From Massiliimalia timonensis (GTDB lineage Bacteria; Bacillota; Clostridia; Oscillospirales; Ruminococcaceae), in assembly GCF_900186585.1 (NCBI RefSeq), contig NZ_FYDD01000003.1:992001-1056000 (forward strand): 64,000 nucleotides of DNA, given 5' to 3'. Of the stretch, positions 35,044-43,239 are shown one piece after another. Under the pieces are notes generated by a model. That model was given only the letters and a program-made list of their open reading frames with translations, was not told the origin of the DNA and did not search any database. Every line of letters starts with the position of its first letter. Within the stretch, counting starts at the first letter, position 1. The position numbers and the translations under genes were made by a program.

Positions 35044-35424
35044 CTAGGTAATTTGTGATAGGATAAATGATTTTAGGATATCCATTCCGAATAATCCAAC
35101 TTGCTTTGCGAGTTCGGCAATTTTTTTACGTGCAGGCATACTCTCGGCAATGCTTGCTAGTTTCTCTACATATTCTACTCCTTTTCTGGTAAGATAGATG
35201 TTTTTTCTATATGAAGAGATGATTTTACGAGCGTCCATTGTTTCAGGAGGCCGCCAATCAAAACCTTGTATATATCCTTCGTTTTGCAGTTTTAATAAAG
35301 CGGCATTGAACACCGGTACTTCCATATCCAAAACCGCAGCATTTATAGATTCCATATCTGGAATATCCTTCTGATATTCAGAATACAAAGCATACAAAAC
35401 CTGATGTTTGGTATCAATCGTCAT
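35044..35424 (-). CDS. YjcQ-like winged-helix protein
   Basis: 126 residues from the ATG at 35424 (GAGGGTG site upstream); a GTG nine bases earlier is the alternative. It starts MTIDTKHQVLYALYSEYQ and contains LLKLQNEGYIQGFDW and YLTRKGVEYVEKLAS, matching the YjcQ winged-helix fold. These proteins are common in Firmicute prophages with unknown role, probably DNA-binding regulators. It overlaps the end of the 35414 gene and is followed at once by two terminators. It may regulate the MuF-linked cargo or be a third member of it. Confidence 0.75.
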   Translation of the reverse strand: MTIDTKHQVLYALYSEYQKDIPDMESINAAVLDMEVPVFNAALLKLQNEGYIQGFDWRPPETMDARKIISSYRKNIYLTRKGVEYVEKLASIAESMPARKKIAELAKQVGLFGMDILKSFILSQIT

Positions 35425-35620
35425 TGTTCTCACCCTCTTGTTCCATCTCTTTTTTTAAATCGTCCAATATCCACGACATATCGTCATTTAATACAAACTC
35501 AGTTCCCGGTGGGTATTTTTTCGAAGAATCAAAATCGTGGACATATAAAATATTTTTATCCGTCTTCTTCCTTTTCAAATTGGATCCCCCGATCTCCCGG
35601 ATAAGAACCATAAGGATCAT
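35414..35620 (-). CDS. Small acidic protein next to the MuF-metallopeptidase, possible immunity protein
   Basis: 68 residues from the ATG at 35620, which lacks a clear RBS. A TTG at 35578 preceded by GGGGGATC may be the real start (54 residues). Not recognised. The C-terminal half is acidic (DDMSWILDDLKKEMEQEGENNDD) with VHDFDSSKKYPPGTEFVLN before it. It is encoded between the 73-residue gene and yjcQ, downstream of the MuF fusion. Position and small acidic character fit an immunity protein, but this is inference. Confidence 0.55.
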   Translation of the reverse strand: MILMVLIREIGGSNLKRKKTDKNILYVHDFDSSKKYPPGTEFVLNDDMSWILDDLKKEMEQEGENNDD

Positions 35621-35632
35621 ATCTGCGCCGAT

Positions 35633-35854
35633 TCAATATACTTCATCTGGAAAGCTCCGGATATCCCAATCCGGATAATAATAGATCGGCTTTTTATATT
35701 CGATACACCATCTAAGGACTTCAGCATATTTGTTCTCATCTATGATCTCATATGGAATTTCTTCAAAAACATGCGGCCTCTCTTTAAAAATATGGTAATA
35801 CTCTAGTATCAGAGGATTAAGTAGCTCTGTATCCTCAATTTTCCAAGGATCCAT
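35633..35854 (-). CDS. Small acidic protein immediately after the MuF-metallopeptidase, candidate immunity protein
   Basis: A 73-residue protein not recognised from any family I can name. It begins MDPWKIEDTELLNPLILEYY and is rich in Glu, Asp, Tyr and Ile, strongly acidic (about 17 acidic to 8 basic residues). Its start is 2 nt after the stop of the MuF fusion, so it would be made with it. Small acidic genes directly downstream of MuF-fused enzymatic domains are typically immunity proteins. No catalytic motif is visible. Confidence 0.6.
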   Translation of the reverse strand: MDPWKIEDTELLNPLILEYYHIFKERPHVFEEIPYEIIDENKYAEVLRWCIEYKKPIYYYPDWDIRSFPDEVY

Positions 35855-35855
35855 T

Positions 35856-37454
35856 TTATTTCGCCAGTCCTTTCAATGCTTTAACCGCTTGTAATGTAAA
35901 CTTAGGAAATAGGTCTTTCATCATCTCAATTACCTGCGGATCATTTATATATAAAATTCTTCCGAACTGTGCCCATGCTTCTCTGGGCAAATTCATTTTA
36001 TTGCTGTTCCAGTAGGACTGTTGATGTCCAAATCCCAATGAAACAGATTTATTTGTTACTCCATCTAAAATGTCAGATATCCCTCTATATTTTTCAGAAA
36101 TGCAGGCTTCGCCAGTAATATCATATGTTAAACCACCAGGAAAATGTTGTGTTATATATCGCAAAACATCATCATCGGCACGCCTCAGCAAATCGACATA
36201 ATCTTCCTGTAGGGCTTCATAAAAATGATATTTCTCAGCAATTCCCTGATCCGCCTTATGAAATAGTTCGTGTGCTATGGTAGAAATATCAGTATTAGGA
36301 TTAATACATATACGATTTTTAGCTTTATTATAAGATGATTTTTTATTGCCGTCAACTGCATAATCAACTTTTTCCGCAAAGTGTTCTAATACTCTACGAC
36401 AGTGTTCATTTGCTCTTTTCAGCCCATTTTCGTATTGATCTTTAATTGATTTCGGAAGTTCCTGATAACTAATCAATTTTTCACCATACAGCTTTCCCTT
36501 GGCCTTTCGCCTAATTTTGTCTAATGCAGTATCGGATTCTAGGTTCGCCCCTACCCATTGAGAAATTGACATGTTTTCGCCGTTGTTCGCCCAGTCAGCC
36601 AGCTCCCCGGCGATCTCCTCATAGCTTTTCGGGATCACGGCGGCTACCGTACACATTCCGTTCGGGTGGTCTAGGGGAAGCTCGTCCTTTTCAAACAGCC
36701 GCCCGTCCCGCTGCCGACACAGCTCGCAGGTGCGCCCGCCGTTGGAAGAAAGCCACTTGTATTTTTCAATAAATGGATTGTCTTTCGTGCTTCGCTGGAA
36801 GGACATCTGGTAGGCATGGGTCACAGCGGTGCGCGCCAGCCTTTGGGCGTTATAATCTACCGATTTACGTACGCCGGGATAAACCCTTGACCAGTCAAAC
36901 GGTTTCTTTGCCTTTGGATTCAGGTAAATCTCCAAATCCTTTGCCAAATCATACGCTGATTTCTTTGCAATGATTCCCTGATTGATGATGTACTGAATAT
37001 CCCGGTCAAACTTTTTCCGATAGTTCCAAATCCGTTCTGACAAGCCCGAAAAATCCTTGTAGATTCCGCCGCTTAAAAGTTCGTCTACCGCCTCCTTGGG
37101 AATAGAAGAAAACACATCGGAAAACCTCTCTGATAACTCCGGCATGATCCCGCCCCAAAAGCTCCTCTCCGCATCTGTAACCGCGTTCGCTGTTTCCAGC
37201 ATGTTCTTTTCGGTCAAATTGCGAACCGTCTGATAAACCCCTTTGCTTTCGCGTTTAAGTTCCTTTGCATAGTCTTTTAGCCAGCGATAAGTCAGCGTTT
37301 TGTCCGAATGACGGGGTAACCGGGAGGAAAGATCATCAACAAGTTCTGCATAAATTCTCCGGATTTCCTTCTGCTGTTCCTTAGTAACCTGTATCCGCTT
37401 TTTCTGTGCTTCTTTCACCAGGTCCCGGTACTGCTTGATATGTCCGTAAGGCAT
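35856..37454 (-). CDS. MuF-type minor head protein fused to a C-terminal HELFH metallopeptidase-like (toxin-type) domain
   Basis: A 532-residue protein. Residues ~1-290 are a phage minor capsid/MuF head protein with a Cys/His cluster near 243-268 (TCELCRQRDG...DHPNGMC) and the LARTAVTHAYQMSF helix. Ordinary versions end soon after. Here about 240 more residues follow. They contain ISTIAHELFHKADQG with the HExxH zinc motif at 395-399 and downstream acidic candidates for a third ligand (Glu449 in TGEAC, Glu492 in REAWAQ). MuF proteins enter the capsid and are known carriers of polymorphic toxin domains in Firmicute prophages. The ATG overlaps the portal stop, and small acidic genes follow directly. 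Toxin function is inferred. Confidence 0.82.
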   Translation of the reverse strand: MPYGHIKQYRDLVKEAQKKRIQVTKEQQKEIRRIYAELVDDLSSRLPRHSDKTLTYRWLKDYAKELKRESKGVYQTVRNLTEKNMLETANAVTDAERSFWGGIMPELSERFSDVFSSIPKEAVDELLSGGIYKDFSGLSERIWNYRKKFDRDIQYIINQGIIAKKSAYDLAKDLEIYLNPKAKKPFDWSRVYPGVRKSVDYNAQRLARTAVTHAYQMSFQRSTKDNPFIEKYKWLSSNGGRTCELCRQRDGRLFEKDELPLDHPNGMCTVAAVIPKSYEEIAGELADWANNGENMSISQWVGANLESDTALDKIRRKAKGKLYGEKLISYQELPKSIKDQYENGLKRANEHCRRVLEHFAEKVDYAVDGNKKSSYNKAKNRICINPNTDISTIAHELFHKADQGIAEKYHFYEALQEDYVDLLRRADDDVLRYITQHFPGGLTYDITGEACISEKYRGISDILDGVTNKSVSLGFGHQQSYWNSNKMNLPREAWAQFGRILYINDPQVIEMMKDLFPKFTLQAVKALKGLAK

Positions 37455-38881
37455 TACAAATCACCTTCATAGCTGTCCTCCAGCATTTCCCGCTCTTTCG
37501 CGATCTGGGCAAGCTCCGCATCGGCCTCCTCCGCAGTCAGGCCCTGGTGCGCGGTGCCGCCCCATTTCATCAAATAGGACTTTCTGGAACGGCTCTGTGC
37601 TGTGACCTCCTGCATATCAAGGGTTCGTTCTTCGTCCTCGTCCTCCGGCAGTGGGTATTGGTTATCGATCGTGACGCTATAGTCTGCCTTTTGAAAGTCC
37701 CCGTACACTTTTTTCAAATCTGGGTAGATCTCCGCAGCAGAGATGACCAGCTCGCTCAGCCAGATAAGCGCGGGCTTCCATGCTGTCATTTTTTCCTCGC
37801 ACCGGCAGATCAGCGGCCAATAAACCGCTTTCATTGCCTTTCCAGAAGTAATAATGGATTTCATGCTTTCCAGATTCAGGTCCGGCACGCTCAGGCTGTC
37901 GTGCATCCCTTGCTTTAGATTGGACAACGTGTCCTGAAAAGCCGAGTTGTATGTAAAATCATTGGAAATCGTATTGATAGACGGTTCTTTATCCGGTTCG
38001 CCCTGCACGTCCCAAAAAGCACCGGGTTTAATTTGAAAGTGCTGGATTGAATCCCGGTCAACGTTGATCCCATAGGTGATCTGGTTCATTCCTTTGCGAA
38101 GGCTGTCCAGATTGTTGGAACGCATCCGGTTATACCAGCTGTCCTCCGCCATGACTGTTTCTACGTCGCTTTCCCCGTCAGTATCCCCGGACAAGCCATC
38201 GTTTAAAATGACATAAGCGGGGATCTGGTTCAAATGGGTGTCTTGTTTTTCAATCGTTTCCGAACCTGAAACTGTTTTCCCGTTTCCGTCCGTGATCCGC
38301 TCGCTCATATAGCAGCGGCCATTTTCAAGCCAGTATTTTTGTACCCAGATCCTTTGCCGTTCCCGTTCTTCATCGTCCCTCACAGTATAAAAAAATACGA
38401 TCCGTTCCAAGCGGTCCACATCGTCGATATCTGTTTCACAAACAAACCCATCTGCGGGGACAAACATAATATGGATCCGGTCATTGGAAACCGTTGCTTT
38501 GAGCGCGACCTTTCCGCCAATGAAGCAATCTTTTGCCCCTTTGATCAATTTTCCGCTCCAATGATTTTTCCGCAATACGCTATTCAGATAGTCCTGTATC
38601 GCGGATTCATTGACTTTTCCCTTTTCCGGGTCCTGCGGCTCAGAGGGGCAGGTCACTTTGTGCTCCGGGGTTTTCCCAAAGGCAAACTGCGCTTGCTTGC
38701 TGATCAACGCCCGGATCTGCTTTGACTTCAGGCAAGCCGGAGTATAGTCCTCAGTTTCTTCCACCTCAAAACCGGCTCCGTACTCATAAATATGATAGTA
38801 CCGCTCGATCTTCCCAATCCTTTTCAGCGTATCATAGCCATATGGCCCGATCAGCTCCTGATAAATAAATGTTGGTATCAA
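37454..38881 (-). CDS. Phage portal protein (SPP1 gp6-like)
   Basis: A 475-residue protein. Typical portal segments include YDTLKRIGKIERYYHIYEYG, SKQAQFAFGK, the FYTVRDDEERE strand and SGKAMKAVYWPLICRCEEKM in the C-terminal helical stem. It forms the dodecameric DNA gate at one capsid vertex. It lies 4 nt downstream of the large terminase and shares a base with the MuF gene, the usual order. Confidence 0.92.
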   Translation of the reverse strand: MIPTFIYQELIGPYGYDTLKRIGKIERYYHIYEYGAGFEVEETEDYTPACLKSKQIRALISKQAQFAFGKTPEHKVTCPSEPQDPEKGKVNESAIQDYLNSVLRKNHWSGKLIKGAKDCFIGGKVALKATVSNDRIHIMFVPADGFVCETDIDDVDRLERIVFFYTVRDDEERERQRIWVQKYWLENGRCYMSERITDGNGKTVSGSETIEKQDTHLNQIPAYVILNDGLSGDTDGESDVETVMAEDSWYNRMRSNNLDSLRKGMNQITYGINVDRDSIQHFQIKPGAFWDVQGEPDKEPSINTISNDFTYNSAFQDTLSNLKQGMHDSLSVPDLNLESMKSIITSGKAMKAVYWPLICRCEEKMTAWKPALIWLSELVISAAEIYPDLKKVYGDFQKADYSVTIDNQYPLPEDEDEERTLDMQEVTAQSRSRKSYLMKWGGTAHQGLTAEEADAELAQIAKEREMLEDSYEGDL

Positions 38882-38885
38882 AATA

Positions 38886-40115
38886 TCACCTCGAATAGTT
38901 CTGTCTTGGATTTATCTGGTCTTTTAAGATCGTGTTGCAAAAATAGCGGATATCGTCCATCGCATGGTCATTTTCCTTGATCACCCTGTCCTCCGCCGCC
39001 TTATCGTCCCACCGGTAAAGGCCAAATTCCTTGATGGTGTTCCTGCAGCTTTCATGGAACAGGATATTTTTGTTTTGCAGCATCGTGGTCGTCACCCTGA
39101 TCCCATTGACTACCTCATTTTTTGCCTTCCTTACCCGGAATTTTCTGTGTTTTTGTATGCAGGTGATAAAGCTCGCCGCCGACGGGTCGACCACCACATA
39201 CTCAATGTACCGCTCTCCTGCCAGCTTCTCCAAAGCCTGATAGTATTCCTCGTCGGTCAGCTGCCTTTGCGTGTCCCTCCCGGAATGGTAATACTCAGCA
39301 ATCCTTACCGCCTGTTTCCCGTTCAGGCACCACAGCCCCATACTGCACGGATTCAGCGTCCCATAGTCGATAGAAATGAAATACCGCCCGGCTTCCGGGA
39401 CTTCCCTCACAACATGCTCTTTTTCATTGAACATCGGGTATACAAGCCCTTCTGCTAACACCCACAGGCCTTTGATAAAGCGGTCATAAAACACGCCGGA
39501 ATAAAGACTTTGATACCGTTTTAATATTTCAGATGAAAGAGAAGGGTTATCCTCCATCTCAAAATGGAGATACATCGCGTTTTTTTCTTCCCGCTTCTTG
39601 ATCCACTCGTTATAGAACCAATGATTCGGTGATTCCGGGTTACAGTTGAACCAAAATCTGGAGCCGCTCACAGAGCATCTTGCCAAAGCTTGTTCGACAA
39701 ATGACCGGGGCATTAACGCTACTTCATCGAGAAATACTCCCGCCAACGTCATACCTTGGATCAAAGCGGCTGAACTTTCGTCTTTCCCGCCAAACACATA
39801 GAAATAATTCGTTTTCCCTCCCCTGGTAACGGTCAGGCAATGCTTAGACCACGCCCATTGCATAGCGTATCCATGCTTATGGAAATACCGCACTCCTAAT
39901 AGCGGGGTAATTACATTCCGGTATGCACTCTGTACGGTCTTTCCACAGATCGCAAAGCTGTGCTGGTCAAATTTCCACATTGCCCATACAATAAAGACAA
40001 AAGACATAATTGAAGTTTTCCCGCTTCTGATTGCCCCGTCGCAGATCAGGGCTGTATAGTCTGTATGGATAAATCCTAATATTTGATTCTGCTTTTCTGA
40101 TAAACCTATACTCAT
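38886..40115 (-). CDS. terL: Terminase large subunit
   Basis: A 409-residue packaging motor. The Walker A-like motif ICDGAIRSGKTS is at ~24-35 and the Walker B LAGVFLDEVAL near 124-134. The RNase H-like nuclease part carries acidic residues in FISIDYGTLNP, VVDPSA and NDHAMDDIRYF. Length and order fit PBSX-type terminases. It overlaps the small subunit gene by 4 nt. Confidence 0.96.
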   Translation of the reverse strand: MSIGLSEKQNQILGFIHTDYTALICDGAIRSGKTSIMSFVFIVWAMWKFDQHSFAICGKTVQSAYRNVITPLLGVRYFHKHGYAMQWAWSKHCLTVTRGGKTNYFYVFGGKDESSAALIQGMTLAGVFLDEVALMPRSFVEQALARCSVSGSRFWFNCNPESPNHWFYNEWIKKREEKNAMYLHFEMEDNPSLSSEILKRYQSLYSGVFYDRFIKGLWVLAEGLVYPMFNEKEHVVREVPEAGRYFISIDYGTLNPCSMGLWCLNGKQAVRIAEYYHSGRDTQRQLTDEEYYQALEKLAGERYIEYVVVDPSAASFITCIQKHRKFRVRKAKNEVVNGIRVTTTMLQNKNILFHESCRNTIKEFGLYRWDDKAAEDRVIKENDHAMDDIRYFCNTILKDQINPRQNYSR

Positions 40116-40555
40116 TCTTTTATCACTTTCTCTATGCTTTTTGTCAGCGGATCGTCCTCTATGGCATCCAAATTATTTTCTATCGGCTTATCCCGCCATT
40201 TATCCGGTTTCCGGTTTTTCAGCCAATAGATGATCGCCGTTGTTTCCGGAGCAATATGTTTGATCGTCTGCTTTACTTTTCTTCCATTTGGGGTAATTTC
40301 AATCGATTCTTCCGTGTATTCATACCCTAACGCTCGTTTTAGCAAAGCGTTTTCAACTTCTAAATCAACGACTTCTTTTCCCTTTTTTAGGGCCTCGGAA
40401 ATCTCGGAATATTTCTTTTTCCAGGTATATAAGGTATCCGGATTAATTCCGCAATTATGCGCTATCTGCTCGTCGGTCAAGCCGTCTCTTGCCCAGCCCT
40501 CTAGAAGGGTCAAGCCTTCCTCTGTCAGCCAGTATTCGTATTTGCCTTTTGCAAT
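40112..40555 (-). CDS. terS: Terminase small subunit, start uncertain (possible ATT start)
   Basis: A DNA-binding packaging subunit. The helix-turn-helix LTDEQIAHNCGINPDTLYTWKKKY is followed by the family stretch EVENALLKRALGYEYTEE. A TTG at 40513 gives 133 residues but cuts into the conserved YWLTEEGLTLLEGWARDG. The open frame extends to a TGA just upstream and contains no ATG or GTG there. The ribosome site GAAAGGA stands ten bases before an ATT codon at 40553-40555, giving 147 residues. I favour this start because it keeps the conserved N-terminus, but TTG or CTG inside cannot be ruled out. Confidence 0.82.
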   Translation of the reverse strand: MAKGKYEYWLTEEGLTLLEGWARDGLTDEQIAHNCGINPDTLYTWKKKYSEISEALKKGKEVVDLEVENALLKRALGYEYTEESIEITPNGRKVKQTIKHIAPETTAIIYWLKNRKPDKWRDKPIENNLDAIEDDPLTKSIEKVIKE

Positions 40556-40648
40556 CGCTGATCAGTCCTTTCGTAATTTTGGCATAATAAAAGCACCCAA
40601 CCGAATGATTGAGTGCAGAAAATATTTTAAAAAAGTTTTAGAAAAGCA

Positions 40649-40677
40649 TTGACAATACGTATAACACGTGTTATAAT
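40649..40677 (+). promoter_or_regulatory. hicAB promoter with palindromic operator
   Basis: Perfect TTGACA and TATAAT with a 17-bp spacer. The 14-bp perfect palindrome ATAACACGTGTTAT (40661-40674) covers the spacer and the start of the -10 box. It is the expected binding site for HicB or the HicAB complex, giving autorepression. Confidence 0.8.
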
Positions 40678-40709
40678 ATAATCAAGATAAGGAAAGGAGA
40701 TTCACTCAA

Positions 40710-40898
40710 ATGCCAATGACATCAAAGCAAATGATGAAATTGCTGGAACAAAATGGTTTTGAATGTGTTCGGTCAAATGGTTCTCATCATTTTTACAGGA
40801 ATCCCGTCACCGGAAAAACTACCACAGTTCCTTATCACGCAAAAGATTTAAAGCCGGGAATTGAAAAAGCAATCCTAAAGCAAGCGGGGCTGAAATAA
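40710..40898 (+). CDS. hicA: Type II toxin HicA (mRNA interferase)
   Basis: A 62-residue HicA toxin with the double-stranded-RNA-binding-like fold: TSKQMMKLLEQNGFE, then the catalytic His motif NGSHHFYRNP (His26/27), then TVPYHAKDLKPGIEKAILKQAG. It cuts mRNA independently of ribosomes when HicB is lost. AAAGGAGATTC precedes the ATG. Toxin is encoded first, as usual for hicAB. It points opposite to the flanking phage genes and has its own promoter and terminator, so it acts as prophage cargo, probably for maintenance or phage defence. Confidence 0.95.
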   Translation: MPMTSKQMMKLLEQNGFECVRSNGSHHFYRNPVTGKTTTVPYHAKDLKPGIEKAILKQAGLK

Positions 40899-40943
40899 GC
40901 CCCGTGCTTCCCGGCATAATATATATTAGAATGGAGGATCATC

Positions 40944-41342
40944 ATGAAAAAGTTATTCTATCCAGCAGTGTTTCACCCGGAAGATACCGGCTACTCTGTA
41001 TTTGTACCAGATATTGATGGTTGCTTTTCTCAAGGCGACACCTTGGAAGAAGCGATTGAAATGGTTACGGATGCAATCGGATTGTGTTTGGAAGAATTTT
41101 CAGAAAGACAAGAAGAAGTACCACAGCCGTCTAATCCTAAGAATGTGACCTGTGAGCCAGAGGATTTTATCGCTTTAATTGAATTTGATTGGATCGCTTA
41201 TCAAAAAAAGCATGATACTAAATCAGTCAAAAAAACCTTAACAATTCCATCATGGCTGAACACCTTAGCAGAAGAACAGCATATCAATTTTTCCGGCGTG
41301 CTTCAATCGGCTTTAAAACAACAATTAAATATTGATCGCTAA
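40944..41342 (+). CDS. hicB: Antitoxin HicB
   Basis: 132 residues. The N-terminal partial RNase H-like domain reads FYPAVFHPEDTGYSVFVPDI then GCFSQGDTLEEAIEMV and neutralises HicA. The C-terminal part, LTIPSWLNTLAEEQHINFSG, is a ribbon-helix-helix that should bind the palindromic operator at 40661-40674. It follows hicA by 45 bp with its own AATGGAGGA site. Confidence 0.95.
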   Translation: MKKLFYPAVFHPEDTGYSVFVPDIDGCFSQGDTLEEAIEMVTDAIGLCLEEFSERQEEVPQPSNPKNVTCEPEDFIALIEFDWIAYQKKHDTKSVKKTLTIPSWLNTLAEEQHINFSGVLQSALKQQLNIDR

Positions 41343-41347
41343 AATAT

Positions 41348-41378
41348 AACGCAGAGGATTAATTCCCCTGCGTTTTTT
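41348..41378 (+). terminator. Terminator of hicAB
   Basis: AACGCAG(agg) pairs with (ccc)CTGCGTT, followed by TTTT, six bases after the hicB stop on the plus strand. Confidence 0.85.
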
Positions 41379-41537
41379 CTTTCTCGCGCCTGTTTCGGCG
41401 CGTCCTTAATGTTTACGGGATTATCCCGGCGGCTGTACCGCGTAATCTTTGAAAAGGAGTGTCAAATGTCTTTTCACTTTTCCCATGATATTATTTTATA
41501 CCGGAAGTACGTCCTCTGTGTTACCCTTTTCTTGCAT

Positions 41538-41936
41538 CTACACCATATGGCGTTTTTGAGCAAGGATATAAAAAAACTTTCTGCGAATCTCATAGAACTG
41601 TCTTCTTCCGCACGGGACACCCATAAATTCATATGGTACACATTCAGTAACATTGGCAATAATTTGTTTATACAGAGATGGCTCCGCTTCTTTTGCTGAT
41701 TCTTCTATCAGTTTACAGTCTGATATTAGCTGTGCCCTGATTTCGGCAGCTTTTGCAGTAGGATTCCCCGGCTCAGTACTTCCGGGCATTCCGGTATAAG
41801 CAACGCCTTTCGCTCCCAGCAATGAATCAGCCTTTTGTTTTTTCTTGCTGTACTGCAAACAAAAGTTATGTAATTCCCGGTATTGGTATTTATCAATGTT
41901 GTATTTGTCCAGCTTTAAATCTCTTTTGTTTGGCAC
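41538..41936 (-). CDS. Phage late-gene transcriptional regulator, ArpU/RinA-like
   Basis: A 132-residue basic protein beginning MPNKRDLKLDKYNIDKYQYR. The body has RELHNFCLQYSKKKQKADSLLG and the C-terminal CGRRQFYEIRRKFFYILAQK, the layout of phage late activators of the ArpU/RinA kind. It lies at the end of the early operon, just before packaging genes, the normal place for the switch to late transcription. Assignment by similarity of layout, moderate certainty. Confidence 0.68.
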   Translation of the reverse strand: MPNKRDLKLDKYNIDKYQYRELHNFCLQYSKKKQKADSLLGAKGVAYTGMPGSTEPGNPTAKAAEIRAQLISDCKLIEESAKEAEPSLYKQIIANVTECVPYEFMGVPCGRRQFYEIRRKFFYILAQKRHMV

Positions 41937-42070
41937 TACTTGTCCTCCCCCGCGCTCAAAATCATTTCCGCCAGCCCCTCGATCAAAACGCCCAGAACGA
42001 TGACCCCGATCCCGATAAAGCCAATGGGAATGGCGATCAGTTTTTTAATTTTTCTCACGGCTAGTATCAT
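41936..42070 (-). CDS. Very small membrane protein
   Basis: 44 residues from the ATG at 42070 (AAGAGAG site). One strong hydrophobic helix, LIAIPIGFIGIGVIVLGVLIEGLAEMI, follows a basic N-terminus (MILAVRKIKK). Not recognised. It overlaps both the lipoprotein gene upstream and the late-regulator gene downstream, so it is likely translated. A longer frame to 42136 lacks an RBS. Confidence 0.6.
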   Translation of the reverse strand: MILAVRKIKKLIAIPIGFIGIGVIVLGVLIEGLAEMILSAGEDK

Positions 42071-42440
42071 TTTGCTCTCTTGTATATTCAGGATAATTCG
42101 GCTCCATTTCTTTTGAATAAACAAATTCTGCACCAATTTCTATATTGTTATAAACTTCTTCCGTTATGCGATAAGTAGCTTTTTGAATGTTCTGATCGTC
42201 TTGATTCCATTGCTGTATTGTTACTTCCCATTTTTCAGAATAATAATATGTATAAGGAATAAAACTCGTATGGCTAGTTTTTCCGTCCGAATAAATGACA
42301 GGTATCATTTGCATTTGAGTATATGCAGGAGAATACTTTTTACTAACAACTTCGCCTTTTGTGATTTTTTCGGAACAACCACATAGAATAATTGTTAAAA
42401 CGAAAATTGCTGGTAAAACATTTCTTAATGTTCTTTTCAT
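42045..42440 (-). CDS. Small prophage lipoprotein
   Basis: A 131-residue protein. The signal MKRTLRNVLPAIFVLTIILCGC ends at a lipobox-like LCGC. The mature part has two YxxY-rich strands (SFIPYTYYYSEKWEVTIQQW). Function unknown; phage lipoproteins of this size sometimes block superinfection by related phages. It overlaps the neighbouring gene start by 4 nt (ATGA-type). Confidence 0.75.
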   Translation of the reverse strand: MKRTLRNVLPAIFVLTIILCGCSEKITKGEVVSKKYSPAYTQMQMIPVIYSDGKTSHTSFIPYTYYYSEKWEVTIQQWNQDDQNIQKATYRITEEVYNNIEIGAEFVYSKEMEPNYPEYTREQNDTSREKN

Positions 42441-42778
42441 TCCTCACTCATCAGCTTTCTCCCGCATTTGGGACAGTAATCACATTCTATAACTGCTATT
42501 CCGTCACCTGTTATTTCAATTCTTGGACGTTCTTTATCATTCAACATATAATCTCGTATTAGCCAGTTATAATTATGTTGAAAATTTTTATTGCAATATT
42601 CACACCCTTTCTCCCTCTCGGCTTTCTCTTTCAGGGCTTCTCTGCCTATTAAAAAAATATCACGCTGTCTTTTAAATTCTTCTTTAACAATATCGCTATA
42701 TCGGTCAGAGAGCAGATCATCTTCATAGCCTTTAATCAAAATATCATATTCTTTTATTGCCTGTTCGATTTCAGTCAT
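42437..42778 (-). CDS. Hypothetical phage protein with zinc-ribbon-like cysteines
   Basis: A 113-residue protein. The N-terminal half is helical (TEIEQAIKEYDILIKGYEDDL). Two CxxC pairs (CEYCNKN and CDYCPKCGRKL) likely bind zinc. Common in early regions of Firmicute prophages; role unknown. Confidence 0.7.
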   Translation of the reverse strand: MTEIEQAIKEYDILIKGYEDDLLSDRYSDIVKEEFKRQRDIFLIGREALKEKAEREKGCEYCNKNFQHNYNWLIRDYMLNDKERPRIEITGDGIAVIECDYCPKCGRKLMSEE

Positions 42779-42795
42779 TCTTTTTACACTCCTTT

Positions 42796-43239
42796 TTAAT
42801 CATCTTTCCCTCCCTGCACGCCTCGCCATTTCGGGTCGCACCCTCTGCTTTCAATTTTACAGGCATATTGAACATAAGGTTCTTTATGTATTTCTATACA
42901 GTGCTTGCAAATCTGACAGCCTTCTCCGCTAACCCACATAATAGCTTCCATATCTCTCACAGCTTCTCCCATCTCAGCCTTAACCAGTTCTAGTTCTTTT
43001 TCCAACTTACTTTTTTCCACTTTTAATTTGTCAATTTGCTTTTCTTTACGAGAAATCTGGTTCAATAAATGTTCCGTAAACGAATCATGCATTTTGCTTT
43101 CTAGTTCTTTGTTTTTGGCTTCTAACTTCTCAATCGCTTCGGCGGCTTCTGCTACCAATTTATGAACATCATATGGATTATCATCTGGCCAAACATGACA
43201 ATATTTCCATAGGTCTTTTACTGATAATTTCTCATACAT
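42796..43239 (-). CDS. Hypothetical phage protein, coiled-coil with cysteine cluster
   Basis: 147 residues from the ATG at 43239 (MYEKLSVKDLWKYCHVW); the upstream extension lacks an RBS. A long charged coiled-coil at ~30-100 (EKQIDKLKVEKSKLEKELEL) is followed by CQICKHCIEIHKEPYVQYAC, a probable zinc site. Function unknown. Confidence 0.7.
   Translation of the reverse strand: MYEKLSVKDLWKYCHVWPDDNPYDVHKLVAEAAEAIEKLEAKNKELESKMHDSFTEHLLNQISRKEKQIDKLKVEKSKLEKELELVKAEMGEAVRDMEAIMWVSGEGCQICKHCIEIHKEPYVQYACKIESRGCDPKWRGVQGGKDD

Noticed and set aside
41409..41699. Plus-strand 96-codon ORF after hicB
   Set aside because: It overlaps the late-regulator gene on the other strand and lacks an RBS or recognisable features.
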